Below, piece after piece: positions 45,590 through 58,607 of a stretch of DNA of 64,000 bases (the first letter of the stretch is position 1; each line of letters starts with the position of its first letter). Location: positions 186,001-250,000 of the forward strand of contig JAIWNF010000005.1 of assembly GCA_025093555.1 (NCBI GenBank). The letters are read 5' to 3'. The DNA is from Circinella umbellata (Eukaryota; Mucoromycota; Mucoromycetes; Mucorales; Lichtheimiaceae). The notes beneath the pieces are model-generated. The model was not told where the DNA came from and did not search any database. It worked only from the letters and a program-made list of their open reading frames with translations. Both the position numbers and the translations under genes were made by a program.

Positions 45590-48500
45590 GAAAAGCCAGT
45601 GAAAGAAAAAGTTTTTAAAAATGTTTGTACTTCTCTGCACCATGCTCTCCGTGAAGATATCATTTATACTTTTTTCTGTACTCACTTGGAACAACAACAA
45701 AGAAAATGTTCCAAGAAATTTCAAATATATTTGAAATTAGTGACGAATTAACTATGATGGTATGTTTATATAATTTTACAATTCTTAAACTAATAATGCA
45801 TCTTTCTCAAAATTATTATTATGATTAATCATTCCATCTTCTTCTCCAAAACTTTTTTCTCCACTTTTTTTATACAAACAAGCTCGTCCAAAAAGAACTG
45901 GCAAGAATATACGGTGGCACAAACGGAGCAGTCGATTTTAAAGTGGAATCATGGATCCCATCAAAATTCAACAAAACACAAGATAGCCAATCTTATAGCG
46001 TTTGGATACCGAACTCCTTGATTGTGAACAAACTCCAAAAATCCAAATGGTTACGTATCATACGACTATTTCTCCCAGGCTTCTACAGTAGTAGTACTAG
46101 GCAGAAAAAACTCCAAGAATAATCAAAGTATGTACTATAATTCTTAAGTAACTAGTTGATCTTACTAAAGAGGGTCGTACGGATCATTGATCATATATAC
46201 TGTTCGATTTTTCGTATAGTGAATGGTTAGCTACTATGGAGAAAATTAAAGAACGTGTTTCAGTTGCCGATATTGAAAATTTTGTACATAATCAACCTTT
46301 GAGGATGCTTTAACCAACACGACCATTGCCATCACTAAAATGTGGTCACAAAAGAGACTGAATCATTATCTCAGAGTTCTTATACGTGTATTATTGAGAG
46401 TACGTCTTCGTGCTGAAAGTTTTTCACAGTATATTGAATATCGTAATTCAAAAAAGAAGGCAAATCATAATGATGACAATGATGGTGCAAAGAGTAAAAA
46501 CGCTCAAGGCTCAAGTAATGTGAAGAATGATCAAAACTGGTATTCCAAGAATAAGTTTATAGGTGACGAACTTGCTGAAAAACTCCAGTCAACAAATCCA
46601 AAAGTAAGCAAGTAATTGCAAACAAGTTATTTCAAAAATTGGTTGCTAGTAATAACCCAACAGATGACACACCAACAACCGTTTCTGCCAGTATCACTGA
46701 TCAAGGTGATGATCTGAAAAATATCGAAGATTTTGATTTTGACGACAATGATGAAGACGAGCAAGAACATACCAATCTTTTTGTCGAAAGCGATGAAAAC
46801 AACAGTTCGTTATTACCAACAACAACAGAAACAAAAGAGTCTACATTCAAAACGATCCGAAGTTTAGTAGCCGTTGTCACCACTCTGGTAAAGTATTTCG
46901 ATACCGGGCATGAAATCGAGGCATCTGATGTCAAGAAATTGATATATTCTTCTAGTACTATTGATGATCATGAACTAGCTGCAGCAGCCGAAGTTATCAA
47001 TCTGTTGCGACCTTATGTACCCAAATCCTCCAAAGGTCAGGACCCTGACTGTAACATGTTCACATTAGCATATCTTGCGTTCATTACCAACACAGTCTTA
47101 CGCGCTGTCGGTTTACCAAAACAAGCATGGAAATAAGTCATAAAGCAGAAGATGTGATTGCTTTACCATTATCGGCGAGAGCCTTGTATAGATTATTTTC
47201 TGGTTATTATATAATTTATCACCGCGACGAGACCCCAATCACAGCACACGCATAAGCAGGACAAAAGTAAAAGGAAACGATTGGAGGGTTTTTCAATAAA
47301 AAAATAATCAACGAAATATCCAAGAAGCACCATTTACAACCTTCATGATCAATGAAGTTTGTCAATCGCTATACAATTCAATGGCTTGGTTACGAGGTAA
47401 TTTTATCATCAAATGCAACATCACCTACACAGTCAACAGATACAAAGCGACGTTAACAAGAAAAATCATTGAATGATAATGAAAAGGAGAAACTTCAGGA
47501 AGAAATTAGTAAAGTTAAAACAGAAGTTAATAATCTGAGAAAGGAGCTGAAGCCCGCCAATAAAAAAGCATGTAAAGAGCGCATGACACGTCGTGTGGCG
47601 CATAATAATAGCTGGAAACGTATCAAAAGTTTACGTGCTGCTAGCGTACTTCCTGATACAGAACTTTTGAGATTAAAGAAACCCAGTGGATTGCTCCAAA
47701 AGATAGTAAGAAGAAGGCTGACGAATGTCGTGATAAAGCGTATAAAGTCAGTAATGAATAACGTTACAAGAATTCACATTTATATCAACTGGAAAAGCAG
47801 CTGCACGGTCAATCATTACCACCACCAAAACCTTTTGTTGTAAGTATCTTTTATAATTCAATATTATATGTTTTGTTTTCAAGTAATATTGTTTAATAAT
47901 ATTATACATGCCTGTGCTTAGGACAAATCATTATAAAGGGATTTGATATACATGATCCCAAAACATTTATATCTTCAAGTTATCCTGGATTGGTGGTTAC
48001 TACTTGTACAATAGGAACAACATCCAAGCAGTACTTGTATGTTATAAATAATTATAAAAACTCATATACGTTGTTGGAATGTGAAGATACATGTTATGAA
48101 ATGGATATTGATGCAGAAAAAGAAGCAAATACGGATGTACTAGAATCTTCCAATATTATGGCAACACAAGGTCAATCGTCAATACCACCTCTTGCGTCAT
48201 CATCAGCATTGTCGTTGCCAGTACCTTCTTTATTAAAGTATGCAACTAATAACACCCCGCAAAGCATGGATAATAAAACCCTGTCAAAAAAAAATATAGA
48301 AGGAAACGAGAACGTAAAAAAGAGGAAAAAAGTGGAAATAAGCCGTGACAGCTTAAATCATGACCGAAAAACCAGAAGTTTACTAGATAAATTAGCCCAC
48401 AAAAAGCTTGTCGCCAAAATACGACGTAAAATGGTAAACGGAGTTAAGAATGTCAAGGTGAATCATAGTTTTGGTGCTTGTAAGCTAAGGTATATTATTA

Positions 48501-49007
48501 TTTATCTTGCTGTACTATAATAAAATTACATAATAATTATGTACACAATCACCCATTAAAAAAATCATATCTTATAGGAATTCTCCAATAAAAGGGCACA
48601 GAAGAAGAGGTAGTAAGAAAGTTCAAGCCGTGGCAAAACAATGTGAACATAATAAAGTAATTGAAGTCGACAAGTACCTAAACTTCACTGTCTGCCCGTA
48701 CTGTTTTCAAAGGCTATCCAATCACATATACCGAAGAAAGAACAAATTGGTCAAGGTTAATGGCGCCAAAACTTGTAACAATCTCCCTTGTCCAAGTCGT
48801 ACCCCCAATAGTACAACTATGACTCGCGATGCTGTTGGGGCGTTTAATATTGGCTTGATTAGCATCTCATCTCTTCTCTCTACTGCAGGAGAACCTATAT
48901 TCCCTTTCTCCCGTAAAAGCTCAAGAAATATCAAATACACAAGACAAGATCTTGACAATATTTTCAATACTGCTATGCCTCCGAGTGGTAATTATTGCTT
49001 TTTTTAA
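45590..49007 (+). pseudogene. Fanzor-like (eukaryotic TnpB homologue) gene, decayed
   Basis: Fanzors are RNA-guided DNA nucleases related to IS200/IS605 TnpB. The last two exons (47922-48489 and 48578-49007) are open and hold the family signals. Near the start, SYPGLVVTTCTIG resembles the RuvC-I strand but with Tyr where DPG is expected. Later come KVNHSFGACKLR, IEVDKYLNFTVCPYCFQRL (a Zn-ribbon C-x2-C after a VD-x-Y motif), KTCNNLPCPSR (second C-x4-C) and MTRDAVGAFNIGLIS, matching the RuvC-III RD-x-x-A-x-N-I signature, then GEPIFPFSR. Upstream coding pieces at 45590-47840 include KRLNHYLRVLIRVLLRVRLR, AESFSQYIEYRN, a helical LQEEISKVKTEVNNLRKEL and several in-frame stops (TAA 47253-47255, 47268-47270, 47454-47456; TGA near 47347) and frameshifts (near 46615, 47136 and 47700). 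Inactive as it stands. The Zn-ribbon/RuvC reading is from motif memory. Confidence 0.6.
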
Positions 49008-51025
49008 TTGGTATTTATGTTATCATATTCGATAAATGCAAACTAATATAATTTTCATCATATAGACGGATCAGTACAGCACCGACATGAAGTCTGACTG
49101 GGAAGTAACTAGGTGAGACACAATTTTTTTTACTCTTATATTATCACTTTCTTTACTTACTAAAAGCCCAGACATTTTATTTTAGCCCAAGAAGTCCCCG
49201 CTTCTGAAAATCACCATAACGGATGAACCTCTTCCAAAGAAAAAAATCTGACCCTGAAATACCATTAATTGTCTGTCTTTTCGCCTAAACTTTTTTAAGC
49301 AAATGAAAAGATCGTGTCACCAATCAAAATCATGATCGGTGTCAACACATGTCAGTAAAAGGTAACATAAGTATTTGAATTTCTTCTTATTCATGCAATT
49401 GTTCACTTATTATCCGCTAAATCTTGAGTGTAGTACGAGCTTTCGTCAGCGTTAAACTTTTTTTTTCTGTAGATCCCCGTCTTCATATGTATATATACAT
49501 ATATTATAATAATATTTATAACAAAATGTAACTATAAAATCGTTTATTTATTGATGTATTGGAGTAAACAATACTGCATAAGAAGAAAAACTACTTAACA
49601 ACGTCCAGACTTAAGCTTGTTGTTCCTATTGTTGACGTCTTTTTTTTAAAAAAAAGATGGCATCACTATGCATATGAGCATGGTTTTCAAAAGTGGGAAT
49701 AACATCAACCATGATGATCACGAAATCACCCGGTTGATTTCTACTATTAGTGGAGGTACTCCGACTCAAATTACTTTTTGTATAGACACATTTGTTTTCT
49801 AGTCCCTGGTTTTCTATTGATCCCAGATAATTATTTCTTATTCTTATTTTTTTCTGCATACCTACAGAAACTTTTCTAAAAAGCAGATTATTAGTATATG
49901 GCAATTTATTGTAACTTTGTTTATATTATTCTGCTTTATGAAACTAATTACCCCGTTAAGAATTTATCATAATTCAATGTGCGGAGCTTACGGAAAGTCA
50001 TCAACAAATCCATTTCCCTAAATAAGGTTATTTCGCCGATTGGAAAGGCAAACAAAAAAGGAGGGAAAGGGAAAAAAAAAAGAGCTGGTTAACAGTTTTG
50101 GGGGAACAAAACAAAATCAAGAAGCAAATAGCAAATAGCATCATTATAAACAAAACGGATGAGACAAAAAAGATCAGAAGAAAAATACAACGCGGGGGAG
50201 AGCACAAGAAAAAGAAGGGGGTGTTAAAGTTATGTTCAAAACACTATTGGGGGAGGATTTCGTTTCTGTTTAATTGTTCAGAAAAAACATTTGTATTATA
50301 TAAGAAAAATACAAAAACGGGTCAACTGGACGGATCACCAAAGTTTCCCACGAATAAACTATGTGTTTCTGACGCAAGGGTACAATTTCCATGATTTATA
50401 CCTTTACCAAACTGTCATGATTATTTGTTGCCTGTGTGTGTAATCGTTATTTGTACCCACTTGACAAATATTTCTCAGTTTTCTCAGCAGATCGTAATCG
50501 ATTAAATAACAGTTAGATTTCTTTGAGATAACATTATTCCCCAGGAATGAAGCCCAGTTAGTGCGACACATCTTTTTATTGAGCCCCCCTCTTTTTTTTT
50601 GTTCGCTCGCTGAATTGCTGCATATACGTTGCTATGATAGATAACTATGATTTATTAGACCGTTGCCCTGGTTACAAATATCATATTCTAGGTGTATGGC
50701 TGAATACAAAAATTTATAATCAATGCAAGCGAGTGCAAAAAAAAAAAAGATAAAAAAAAAACTAGCTTATGTCATTATAGAAATAATATCCTAATGATGC
50801 AGTTGTATCACATGACCGGGAATTTGGGACTACAAAACTGTAAAACTCCGCATTAATTTGATTCGTGCCAGTCTTTACTTCAGGCAACTTTACCTTTTCA
50901 ATCACCTAAACAGGGAATAAGGCCCTATTTTTTTCATTTTTTTTTTGTTTCTGTTTTTTTTTCTATTATTACTTTATAATTTAGCTTCAACCATTCCTAA
51001 CATTCAAAAACAAAAGCAATGCACG
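49008..51025. other. Intergenic, 2 kb, to the GATA-factor leader
   Basis: First few hundred bases are the 3' flank of the Fanzor-like relic, where a guide RNA would be sought. A minus-strand frame at 49626-49904 (contains PGDFVIIMVDVIPTFENHAH) and a plus-strand frame at 50098-50394 look unlike any protein I know and are probably chance or relics. From 50910 the sequence is pyrimidine-rich and forms the leader of the GATA gene. Confidence 0.45.
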
Positions 51026-52841
51026 ATGGATCGTACAGAGAAAAAGCGGCCTAGCTTACACCTTCAAAATATCGAACGACCACCGCCTTCAGAAAAAGAT
51101 TTAAAAAATGCAGCTTTGTCACCTTCAACACCTTCTGGAGTAGCGGCTTCTTTATTAGAAGATTCATTATTTCCACCCAGAAAACCTAAAGGAACAATGA
51201 CCGAAGACGATATTACTAACAGTAGTGATATTTCTGATGATGGAAGTGGTGAAGGGCAAAGTAAACAAGATCCATTGGCGACACAAGTGTGGCGATTATA
51301 TACAAAAGCAAAAGATACTCTTCCCAATGCCTCACGCATGGAGAATTTAACTTGGCGTATGATGGCCATGACGCTTCATAAAAATAAGTCAAAATCATCA
51401 ACACCTTCTACACCTTCAGCAGAAAAGGCAGATAATAATAGTATTGATGATAATGATAATAGTGATAATTACGAAGATAGCAAAATGTTTGTCGATTCGG
51501 ATGTAAAGAATACTCCGGGTGCGGAGACGACCGCTACCTCCCCACCTGCACCAGATGATACTACTGAACTACTGTCGTCGTCTGCACCACCATATACAAT
51601 CGATTTTTTTAGCGGTGGGCCTCCTTTTCAAAAATCAGTTGGTAGTCTAGGCGCCACAACACCTCGACAAAACAGACAACCATCAAATCCTCTTAATAAA
51701 AGTGTCTTTGTATATGGTTCAGCTCGTGCCACCACATCATCATCGTCATGCGCAGCAACCCCTTCTTCTCCTTCAATCGCGTCTCCACACGTTGTAGAAC
51801 AAAGTGTAAGTTTATCCTGCTTATTTGTTTTTTTTTTGTATTTAGCATCCTTCCTTTTCTCTTATTATATAACCCCTGTTTCTTTGGAGCCCCCTATCTT
51901 TTTTACTCTCTTTATCCCTTTATATTTTTTATGTGGGCTATTGCAGATAGCAATGAGAAAATATTTAGATAGATGGAGAGAAATAACGTATGTAGTAAAT
52001 AGTAAAAAAGAACGGGCCCATTTTTTTGAATGTAACTGACGCTTATATACATTATACATATTTATTGTCTGTAGGTTGCAGAATCAAGCAGCTCTTATTT
52101 CCCTCAAGTAAATAGCTCCAATAGCATTACAATTCCGGTCGATATGCCAGTTGATTCCGATATGGAAGATAGTGTTTCGAGTCACCGCGAACCTGCTTCT
52201 CCACTCTCCATGTCTTCACCATTTACTGCTGGATCAGTTGATTCTACGGGAGCATTCCTTAGCCATTCACTACCAAACTATAACCCATATATACCAGCTC
52301 ATGGTCGAAGTACTAATAATGGCAATGCGATTACACAACACATGAGCTCAACACCAATGTCGACAGCCACGCAGGCGCGGCCATCGTCATTTTATGTGAA
52401 TCCATCTTCACCAGATATAGTAGCTGGAACACCACCATCAACATCATCATTTAGTCCGCGTCTTAGTGTACCACAGGTCAATAATCCGGGAGCAATGAGT
52501 TTTGAAGAATTATTCTCAATGTACTACGCCGGAGGTGGAGCAGGTAATCCAGCAATGGCAGGTACCCCACCTGCCACAAGTGCGTCGTTTGATGGGAATA
52601 TGCTATCGTCACTGATGGTGAACCAAGTTGATGGATCTTTGTCACACATTGATCCAACCCAACTTGTATCTGGGAACGATAGTAGTAGTAACAGTAGTAG
52701 GAGCAGTATATCATTCGGAATGGCAACATCTGGTAATTTTTTTTTAAATTTATTTATTTATTTTAATTTGTTTCATAGTGATGGATGGTATATACCTGGA
52801 TATTTGGGGGTGCAGATTAATGTATTATATCTTTCAATATA

Positions 52842-52876
<35 letters not shown>

Positions 52877-54211
52877 CAAAGGAGTTTTGGGGGTTATGTG
52901 TGTAATAGATTTGCGAGAATGGATGGAAAAATAAAAGTATTTTTTATATTGATAGTAACATTAAAATCAATTTATATTATAGCGCCACAGCATCATACAA
53001 TACACTCTCCACCAGCATTATTGCCACAAACACCACCAGCATCTTCCAATGATGTTCCGCAAACACCCATCAAATCAAATTCGCCCAAATTTGCTATTGC
53101 AACGAAGTCATCGAGTAGTAGTAAAAAATCAGACGATGCATCAAAAAAGGAAGGGGCACCTACAAAGTGTACCAATTGTGGTACTTCAACAACACCACTT
53201 TGGCGACGGGACAGTTCTGGTCAACCATTGTGTAACGCCTGTGGGCTATTCTTGAAACTTCATGGCGTGGTTCGACCTTTGAGCCTCAAAACAGATGTTA
53301 TTAAGAAGCGTAATCGTAGTGGAACAGCAAATACGCATGGCCGAGGTGGTAATGCGGTTGGTAATGAGGGTCGAGGTAGTGTGAGTGGAAATAACGCTGG
53401 CGTGAATAAAGGCAAGACCTCTTTCCTTCAAGCAAGCCCTTCAGGTAGTCAAAGTGGAGGTGGCATGACAGTGACAGCAGCAGCAGCTGCTGCTCAGGGA
53501 TCAACTATGGGTGTAATTGGGAAGCGTTCGAGTGGTACAGGGATGATTAATATTGCTCCAAACAGTAGTAGTAAGATGGCTGTTCTACCAGCAGGCATTA
53601 ACAGTGCTCCAGGCGTCAATATTCCGCCGAATAATCGACCTATTGTTTTTGCAACACAACGTATTGGTACAACCAAACGTCAACGGCGACATTCTTTAAG
53701 TAATGATAGTAAAAAGAATAATGGTCAACAACAGGATAAACAGCAACAGCAACGACAGCAGCAACAGCAGCAGCAGCAGCAATCATCAGCTATTAACATT
53801 TCAGGGTCGATGCCTAATCAATCTATGTCAGCTGGTGATGGTTTTCGACAAATGTTATTACCACAACAACAACAACCACGAAATATTTTACCGAATAGTC
53901 AACGACCACCACAGCATCCACCAGCGCCTGGCGTTCTTCCAACAGTAGGTAGTGCCCCTAATTTGTCATGGATGGGAATGATGGGTGGTGGAGAATCGCC
54001 TCGTTCTTTTGGTGGTGACTCTATATCATTGGCATCTTTATCACCCGATCAACTACAACGATTACTTTTACTACAACAAGCTCAAGCTGCAGCGCAAGCA
54101 GCTTCTCCAACATCAAACATACCTATTTCTTCAACTTCCTCTTCCGCGATTCCAATAGATGATGTACATGCCATGGATCATGATCACACTCCTTCTCAAA
54201 GTTGGTCATAA
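51026..54211 (+). CDS. GATA zinc-finger transcription factor, AreA/NIT2-like nitrogen regulator
   Basis: Three exons: 51026-51805, 52075-52732 and 52983-54211, giving 888 residues. The N-terminal motif [20 protein letters not shown] followed by NLTWRMM, at about residues 90-116, is the DUF1752 segment of fungal AreA/NIT2/Gat1 proteins. The single GATA finger has C542, C545, C563 and C566 in C-x2-C-x17-C-x2-C, with [20 protein letters not shown] and the basic tail [18 protein letters not shown]. This fungal 17-residue-loop type binds HGATAR sites and in other fungi activates use of secondary nitrogen sources. The rest is low complexity: Ser/Thr/Pro-rich, then poly-Gln (near residue 730) and Ala/Gln. 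An in-frame ATG at 50945 would add a hydrophobic leader from the polypyrimidine tract; I prefer [10 protein letters not shown]. The second and third introns hold 250-270 bases. Confidence 0.92.
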
Positions 54212-55104
54212 AAAAATTAATTCCTTTTTTCACTAATATTTTTTTTAAAACCTTTGTTACCCTCTTATTTTTTTCTTACTACAACTGTAATGTATGTTCC
54301 TTTTCTTTGTCGTTCTTCTTTGTTCCCTATCATATAGTTTTTTTTACCTGTTTCTTTTTCTTTATTTCTCTACATTTAATCACTGTATATGCTTTCTCGT
54401 CTATTTTCCTTACCTTTTCAAAACCCTTTCCTTCATGCATATGTTGTATACTGTTTTTTTTTTGGTATCTAGAATCTGTGGTTTTCAACAAAGGAATCAT
54501 TTTTAATGTACACATGCTACTATTCAACTCGTTATAAGAATTCTGTAAAGTTTATTTTTATAATTTTGAAACATAATAGTATTAGCGCTTAAAGGAGTAA
54601 ACGATATTTTTCTATGGTTGGTATCAGTTAAAAAAAAGCTTTTTATTATCAGATTTATTGTATACCATAATGTATAAGAGGTACCAAATCAACAATTTCT
54701 TTCTTTTCCAACTTATAAATGCAGGGTATCTTCATCTTTCCGGAAGTTGGGTTGCAAAAGCAAACATATTGGTATCTTTTAAATATGAATGGGTGTCCTC
54801 GAATACTCAATAAATCCCTGGTATTTATTTTGGTAATGCATTATTTATTATAGAAAACAAATATTTTTACTAGTTATAGCATTACTATGCATTTCAAATA
54901 TAAAAAGTATTGTATTTAAATAACCCGTATCACTTTCCTGGAGCCTAAATATGCTTGTTTCAGAGTTTAATGTATTGGTAACCATGGCAACAAAATTAGT
55001 CGCAATATTTTTTGACCATTATGCTACGGCCTTTTAATTATAGTCGTTAAAAGTAACACGACGACTTCATTTTTTCGATCGCCTTTGCTGACAACCCTTT
55101 CATC
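54212..55104. other. Intergenic, GATA factor to GAA1
   Basis: T-rich 3' flank (54215-54540) whose open frames are low-complexity Phe/Ser strings and not credible, followed by AT-rich DNA and the promoter of GAA1. No gene seen. Confidence 0.55.
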
Positions 55105-56716
55105 ATGCTAGGGACGTGGATTCGAGCCAAATTAGCAGCTCGACGATCGTCATCCCAATACAATACTGAACGGAAAGAAAAGATTATTCGAATTATTAAG
55201 AAATACAATGTTTCATTGAGGTAAACAAAAAACACCTTGATGATTAATAAAATCTTGAAAGGGGGGTTTTTCAACATATGTGTATATTAAGAAAATGACT
55301 TTTTTCTTTTATAAAAAAAAAAGTATACTGTTGTTCTTCATTGGCATCGCTTGGATTCTTATTCTACCTTACCAAGATTTTAATAAAAAAACTTACATTT
55401 CAGAAAATGCTTTACTTCCTGGGCAGGTAATACATGGATTGCTATTTTAAAACTACAAAAACTAAGAGGGGTAGAGAATGAAGAGAAAGAGAGAAATACT
55501 GAGAAACACTCAATTATATGGTTAGATTCTTATTATTAAATCAAACTAATAATATTTTTAGGTGAATGTATACTTTAATTATAATGATATTCGTACAGCA
55601 GAAGATTATCGATACCAATTGAAGGAGCACGAAAGTCAAGATAGCGAAACGTAACTATAGTAAAAAAAGGAAATAATGAAAGCTATAAAAATAATAGTAA
55701 TTTAAGTGCATTAACTGACATACATATAATTTGTGGTTATTTTTAAACTTTTATCATAGACGAGCCACATACATCCTTAATGAATTTCGAAGTTTTGGGT
55801 TTGATTCAGCTTTACAACATTTTAACACATCGGATGGAATAGGAGTCAATACATTTGCTGTTTATAAAGCCCCAAGAAGTGATGGGAAAGAAGCATTGAT
55901 ATTGAGTGCGCCTTGGGAATCTCGTACTGGTGATTGTAAGTATATATATTTTTGTTATCAAAATTTACCAATTCATCTTGATTAATTATTTTTATGATGT
56001 AGATAATACAAATGGTATTGCCATTTTATTATCATTAGCAAAACTTTTTAAACGTAAGCGCACGTGTTGTCTTTCTTTTTTTTTTGCATAAGCGTCTATA
56101 TATGTGCATTAAATGACATGAATAAAAAAAATGTTTGCTAAAAAATAAATAAATCAAAATGCAGGAAATGTATATTGGTCAAAAGACATCATTTTATTGG
56201 TAACGGATAAAGGTATGGCAGGTACTCAATCTTGGGTAGATGCGTATCATGGAACAGGACAGCCCAATCACTCGTTTCTTGTAATGCCTCGATCAGGTGC
56301 AATTCAAGCCGTTGTTAACCTTGACTTTCCCGGGACTCAAGATTACGAAAGTTTAGGCATTTTCTTTGGTAAAGTAATAAAAAAAACAATTGAAAGTAAG
56401 GACTTTTATTAATAGCATTATGGATATATATTGACTATTGTAATTAGAGGGAGTCAATGGACAATTGCCAAATTTGGATTTGATTAATACGATTGTTACT
56501 GTATCTACTCGAACTGCTAGAGTACCACTTACTCTTCATGATGATACGGCCCGTCCATATAATGATAAAACATGGGGAACTTATGTTCAATCACTGCTTC
56601 ATATGCTTCGCACTATGCAATACCAGGCGCTAGGACATCCATCAAGTGATGCAGGGCTCTATTTGAGGTAATACAAAAAAGGCGTTTATTTGTAGATTAT
56701 AATATTAATGGCATGA

Positions 56717-56750
<34 letters not shown>

Positions 56751-58250
56751 GATGATAATAGACTATTTATTACATGATGATCTAATAAGCATTTGAATAA
56801 TTTAGATACAAAATTGATGCGGTGACAGTTCATGGAGTTCGTGGTAGTGATAATCTTCATGCTTTATTTGGATTTCACAAAATTGGAATGTAAGTTTTCA
56901 TTCCCTTATTTAAAAGTTTGACCGTGTTTATAACACACCCACACGCGCACGTACACATACACATACATGTACATAGTCATACCATTATTACTTTATATTT
57001 TCCTTCTTCCTCCCCCCCAAAAAAAAAATGAAGAAAACTTTAAAACAAACATCGTTTTAATAGCATCCAATGACACTGATAATGGATTATACGTTATATT
57101 ATATAACTATAGCTTATTGGAATCAACATTTAGAAGTTTGAATAATCTACTTGAACATTTTCATCAATCATTCTTCTTTTATTTATTGCTTCAACCGAAT
57201 CGTTATGTGTCCATTGGTGATTATATGCCGCCGGTTATTCTGTTTGCCTGTTCTTTGGTGTTTCAAATATCCTTTTTTTCTACTTGTTGCTAATACCATA
57301 CTATTCGTCACAACAATTATGGAGATGCATAATATATTTATGTTCCCATCCGCATGAAATGATATCACTTCTTAACCTATCTTGTATTTTTTTTATACTC
57401 TTTAGCTTTGTATTATGTTGAACCAACAAATGCAGATAAAAATGAAAAGGAGGTATCATCGACTCACGCAATTCATAGTAACTCAAGAAATGTCGCTTCT
57501 GCACTTACGGTGATGATCATAACACATTTGAGCGGATTTATGATTTTCTACATTATGCAGACAAGATCACTAGTGGGTAATACAAAAAACGGCAGCGAGG
57601 TAGGACAGCATAACACTATGTTTCTAGCCCACCCCCCAAAATATACACATATTAATATATTTTACGACATATAAAATATATATGTATAATGTTTACGCTG
57701 ATAATGTATATAACGTCCTCCTTTTTTGGTTTTTATTTTTCTCACTCCTTTTTTTTTATTTATATGGATATAAAAGGGATTGGTGGTACAATTTGCCTTG
57801 TCTTGCTGTATTGCGTTGATCACAGTGATAGGCACTATCTCCAGCCACCGTCATCGTCAACATGCTACAGATGGTACAACAACCTCTTCTCTCAATGGAC
57901 GTACTTTAAAGTCGTTTTGTTTGGCTTTCAGTGGTCTGGTGATATCCACAGTATCCCTCCTAAATTTTAGTTTAGCTGTAGCGACAGCCATGCTGATTGT
58001 ACTACCATACACTTTAATGCGATCGTCAAGTACTACATTGACTGTTCGGATCTTTCAATGGATCATTTTAACAATACTATCACCCCCTTGTCTCGCTATC
58101 ATAGCATCTCATATTACAAATCTTGAACTTTCTGATTTATTATCTTTTATTATGGAAGATTATCAAGTAGTTGGTTCTTGGCTACTTTTATATGTTTGTG
58201 TTGGTTATTGGCCCGTCAATATGGCAATGCAAGTTCTTGCTTTTATATAA
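55105..58250 (+). CDS. GAA1: GPI transamidase subunit GAA1
   Basis: A multi-pass ER-membrane subunit of the complex that attaches GPI anchors to proteins. Eleven exons by eye: 55105-55220, 55324-55426, 55562-55650, 55760-55935, 56003-56053, 56165-56368, 56448-56667, 56806-56889, 57113-about 57285, 57406-57599 and 57777-58250, giving about 627 residues, near the human length. The N-terminal membrane segment ([16 protein letters not shown]) leads to [15 protein letters not shown], then an M28-peptidase-like lumenal domain ([42 protein letters not shown]). The diagnostic [20 protein letters not shown] is followed by [12 protein letters not shown] and about six C-terminal hydrophobic segments. 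The exon 9 donor near 57286 (GTTGCT) is weak and that junction is uncertain. For exon 6 the donor at 56369 gives [10 protein letters not shown], closer to the family than the alternative at 56396. Confidence 0.93.
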
Positions 58251-58607
58251 TAATAATATGATAATAATAATGTAAATACATTTATTTTATATATATAATA
58301 AAGAACAATAACAGATTTCTTCATTAAAGAAGAAAAGAACACTGATTTTTTTTTTTGGGAGGAAAAAGTTCATTTTGTACACAAAACAAAAAGAGGTATA
58401 CAATGATAATAGTAATAACGTTGACAAGGACAAACAGATGGTATAATAAGGGGAAAGGAGAAGTAATTGGTAATAAGAAAAAAATAATAATTAAATGATA
58501 AAAAAACAAATGAATGAATGTATATATGTTTCAATATGAACTATTAATAAAAAATTTAAATGAATGAATGTTGGGGTGAATGATGTAAATGAGAAAAAAA
58601 TGTACAA
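58251..58607. other. Intergenic between convergent GAA1 and methyltransferase genes
   Basis: AT-rich 3' flanks of both genes with AAT triplet runs; no coding signal. Confidence 0.6.

Noticed and set aside
49626..49904. 92-codon minus-strand frame as a gene
   Set aside because: Readable but unlike any family I know, with no upstream exon; kept only as a remark in the intergenic entry.
50098..50394. 98-codon plus-strand frame, Lys-rich
   Set aside because: Composition reflects A-rich DNA, no recognisable motif, no splice or promoter context.
50945..51025. Upstream in-frame ATG adding a hydrophobic leader to the GATA factor
   Set aside because: The added residues come from a polypyrimidine tract typical of leaders here, and a signal-like peptide makes no sense on a nuclear factor.
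56369..56396. Alternative donor for GAA1 exon 6 that adds GKVIKKTIE
   Set aside because: The earlier donor gives [10 protein letters not shown], which matches the conserved GAA1 sequence better; both keep frame, so some doubt remains.
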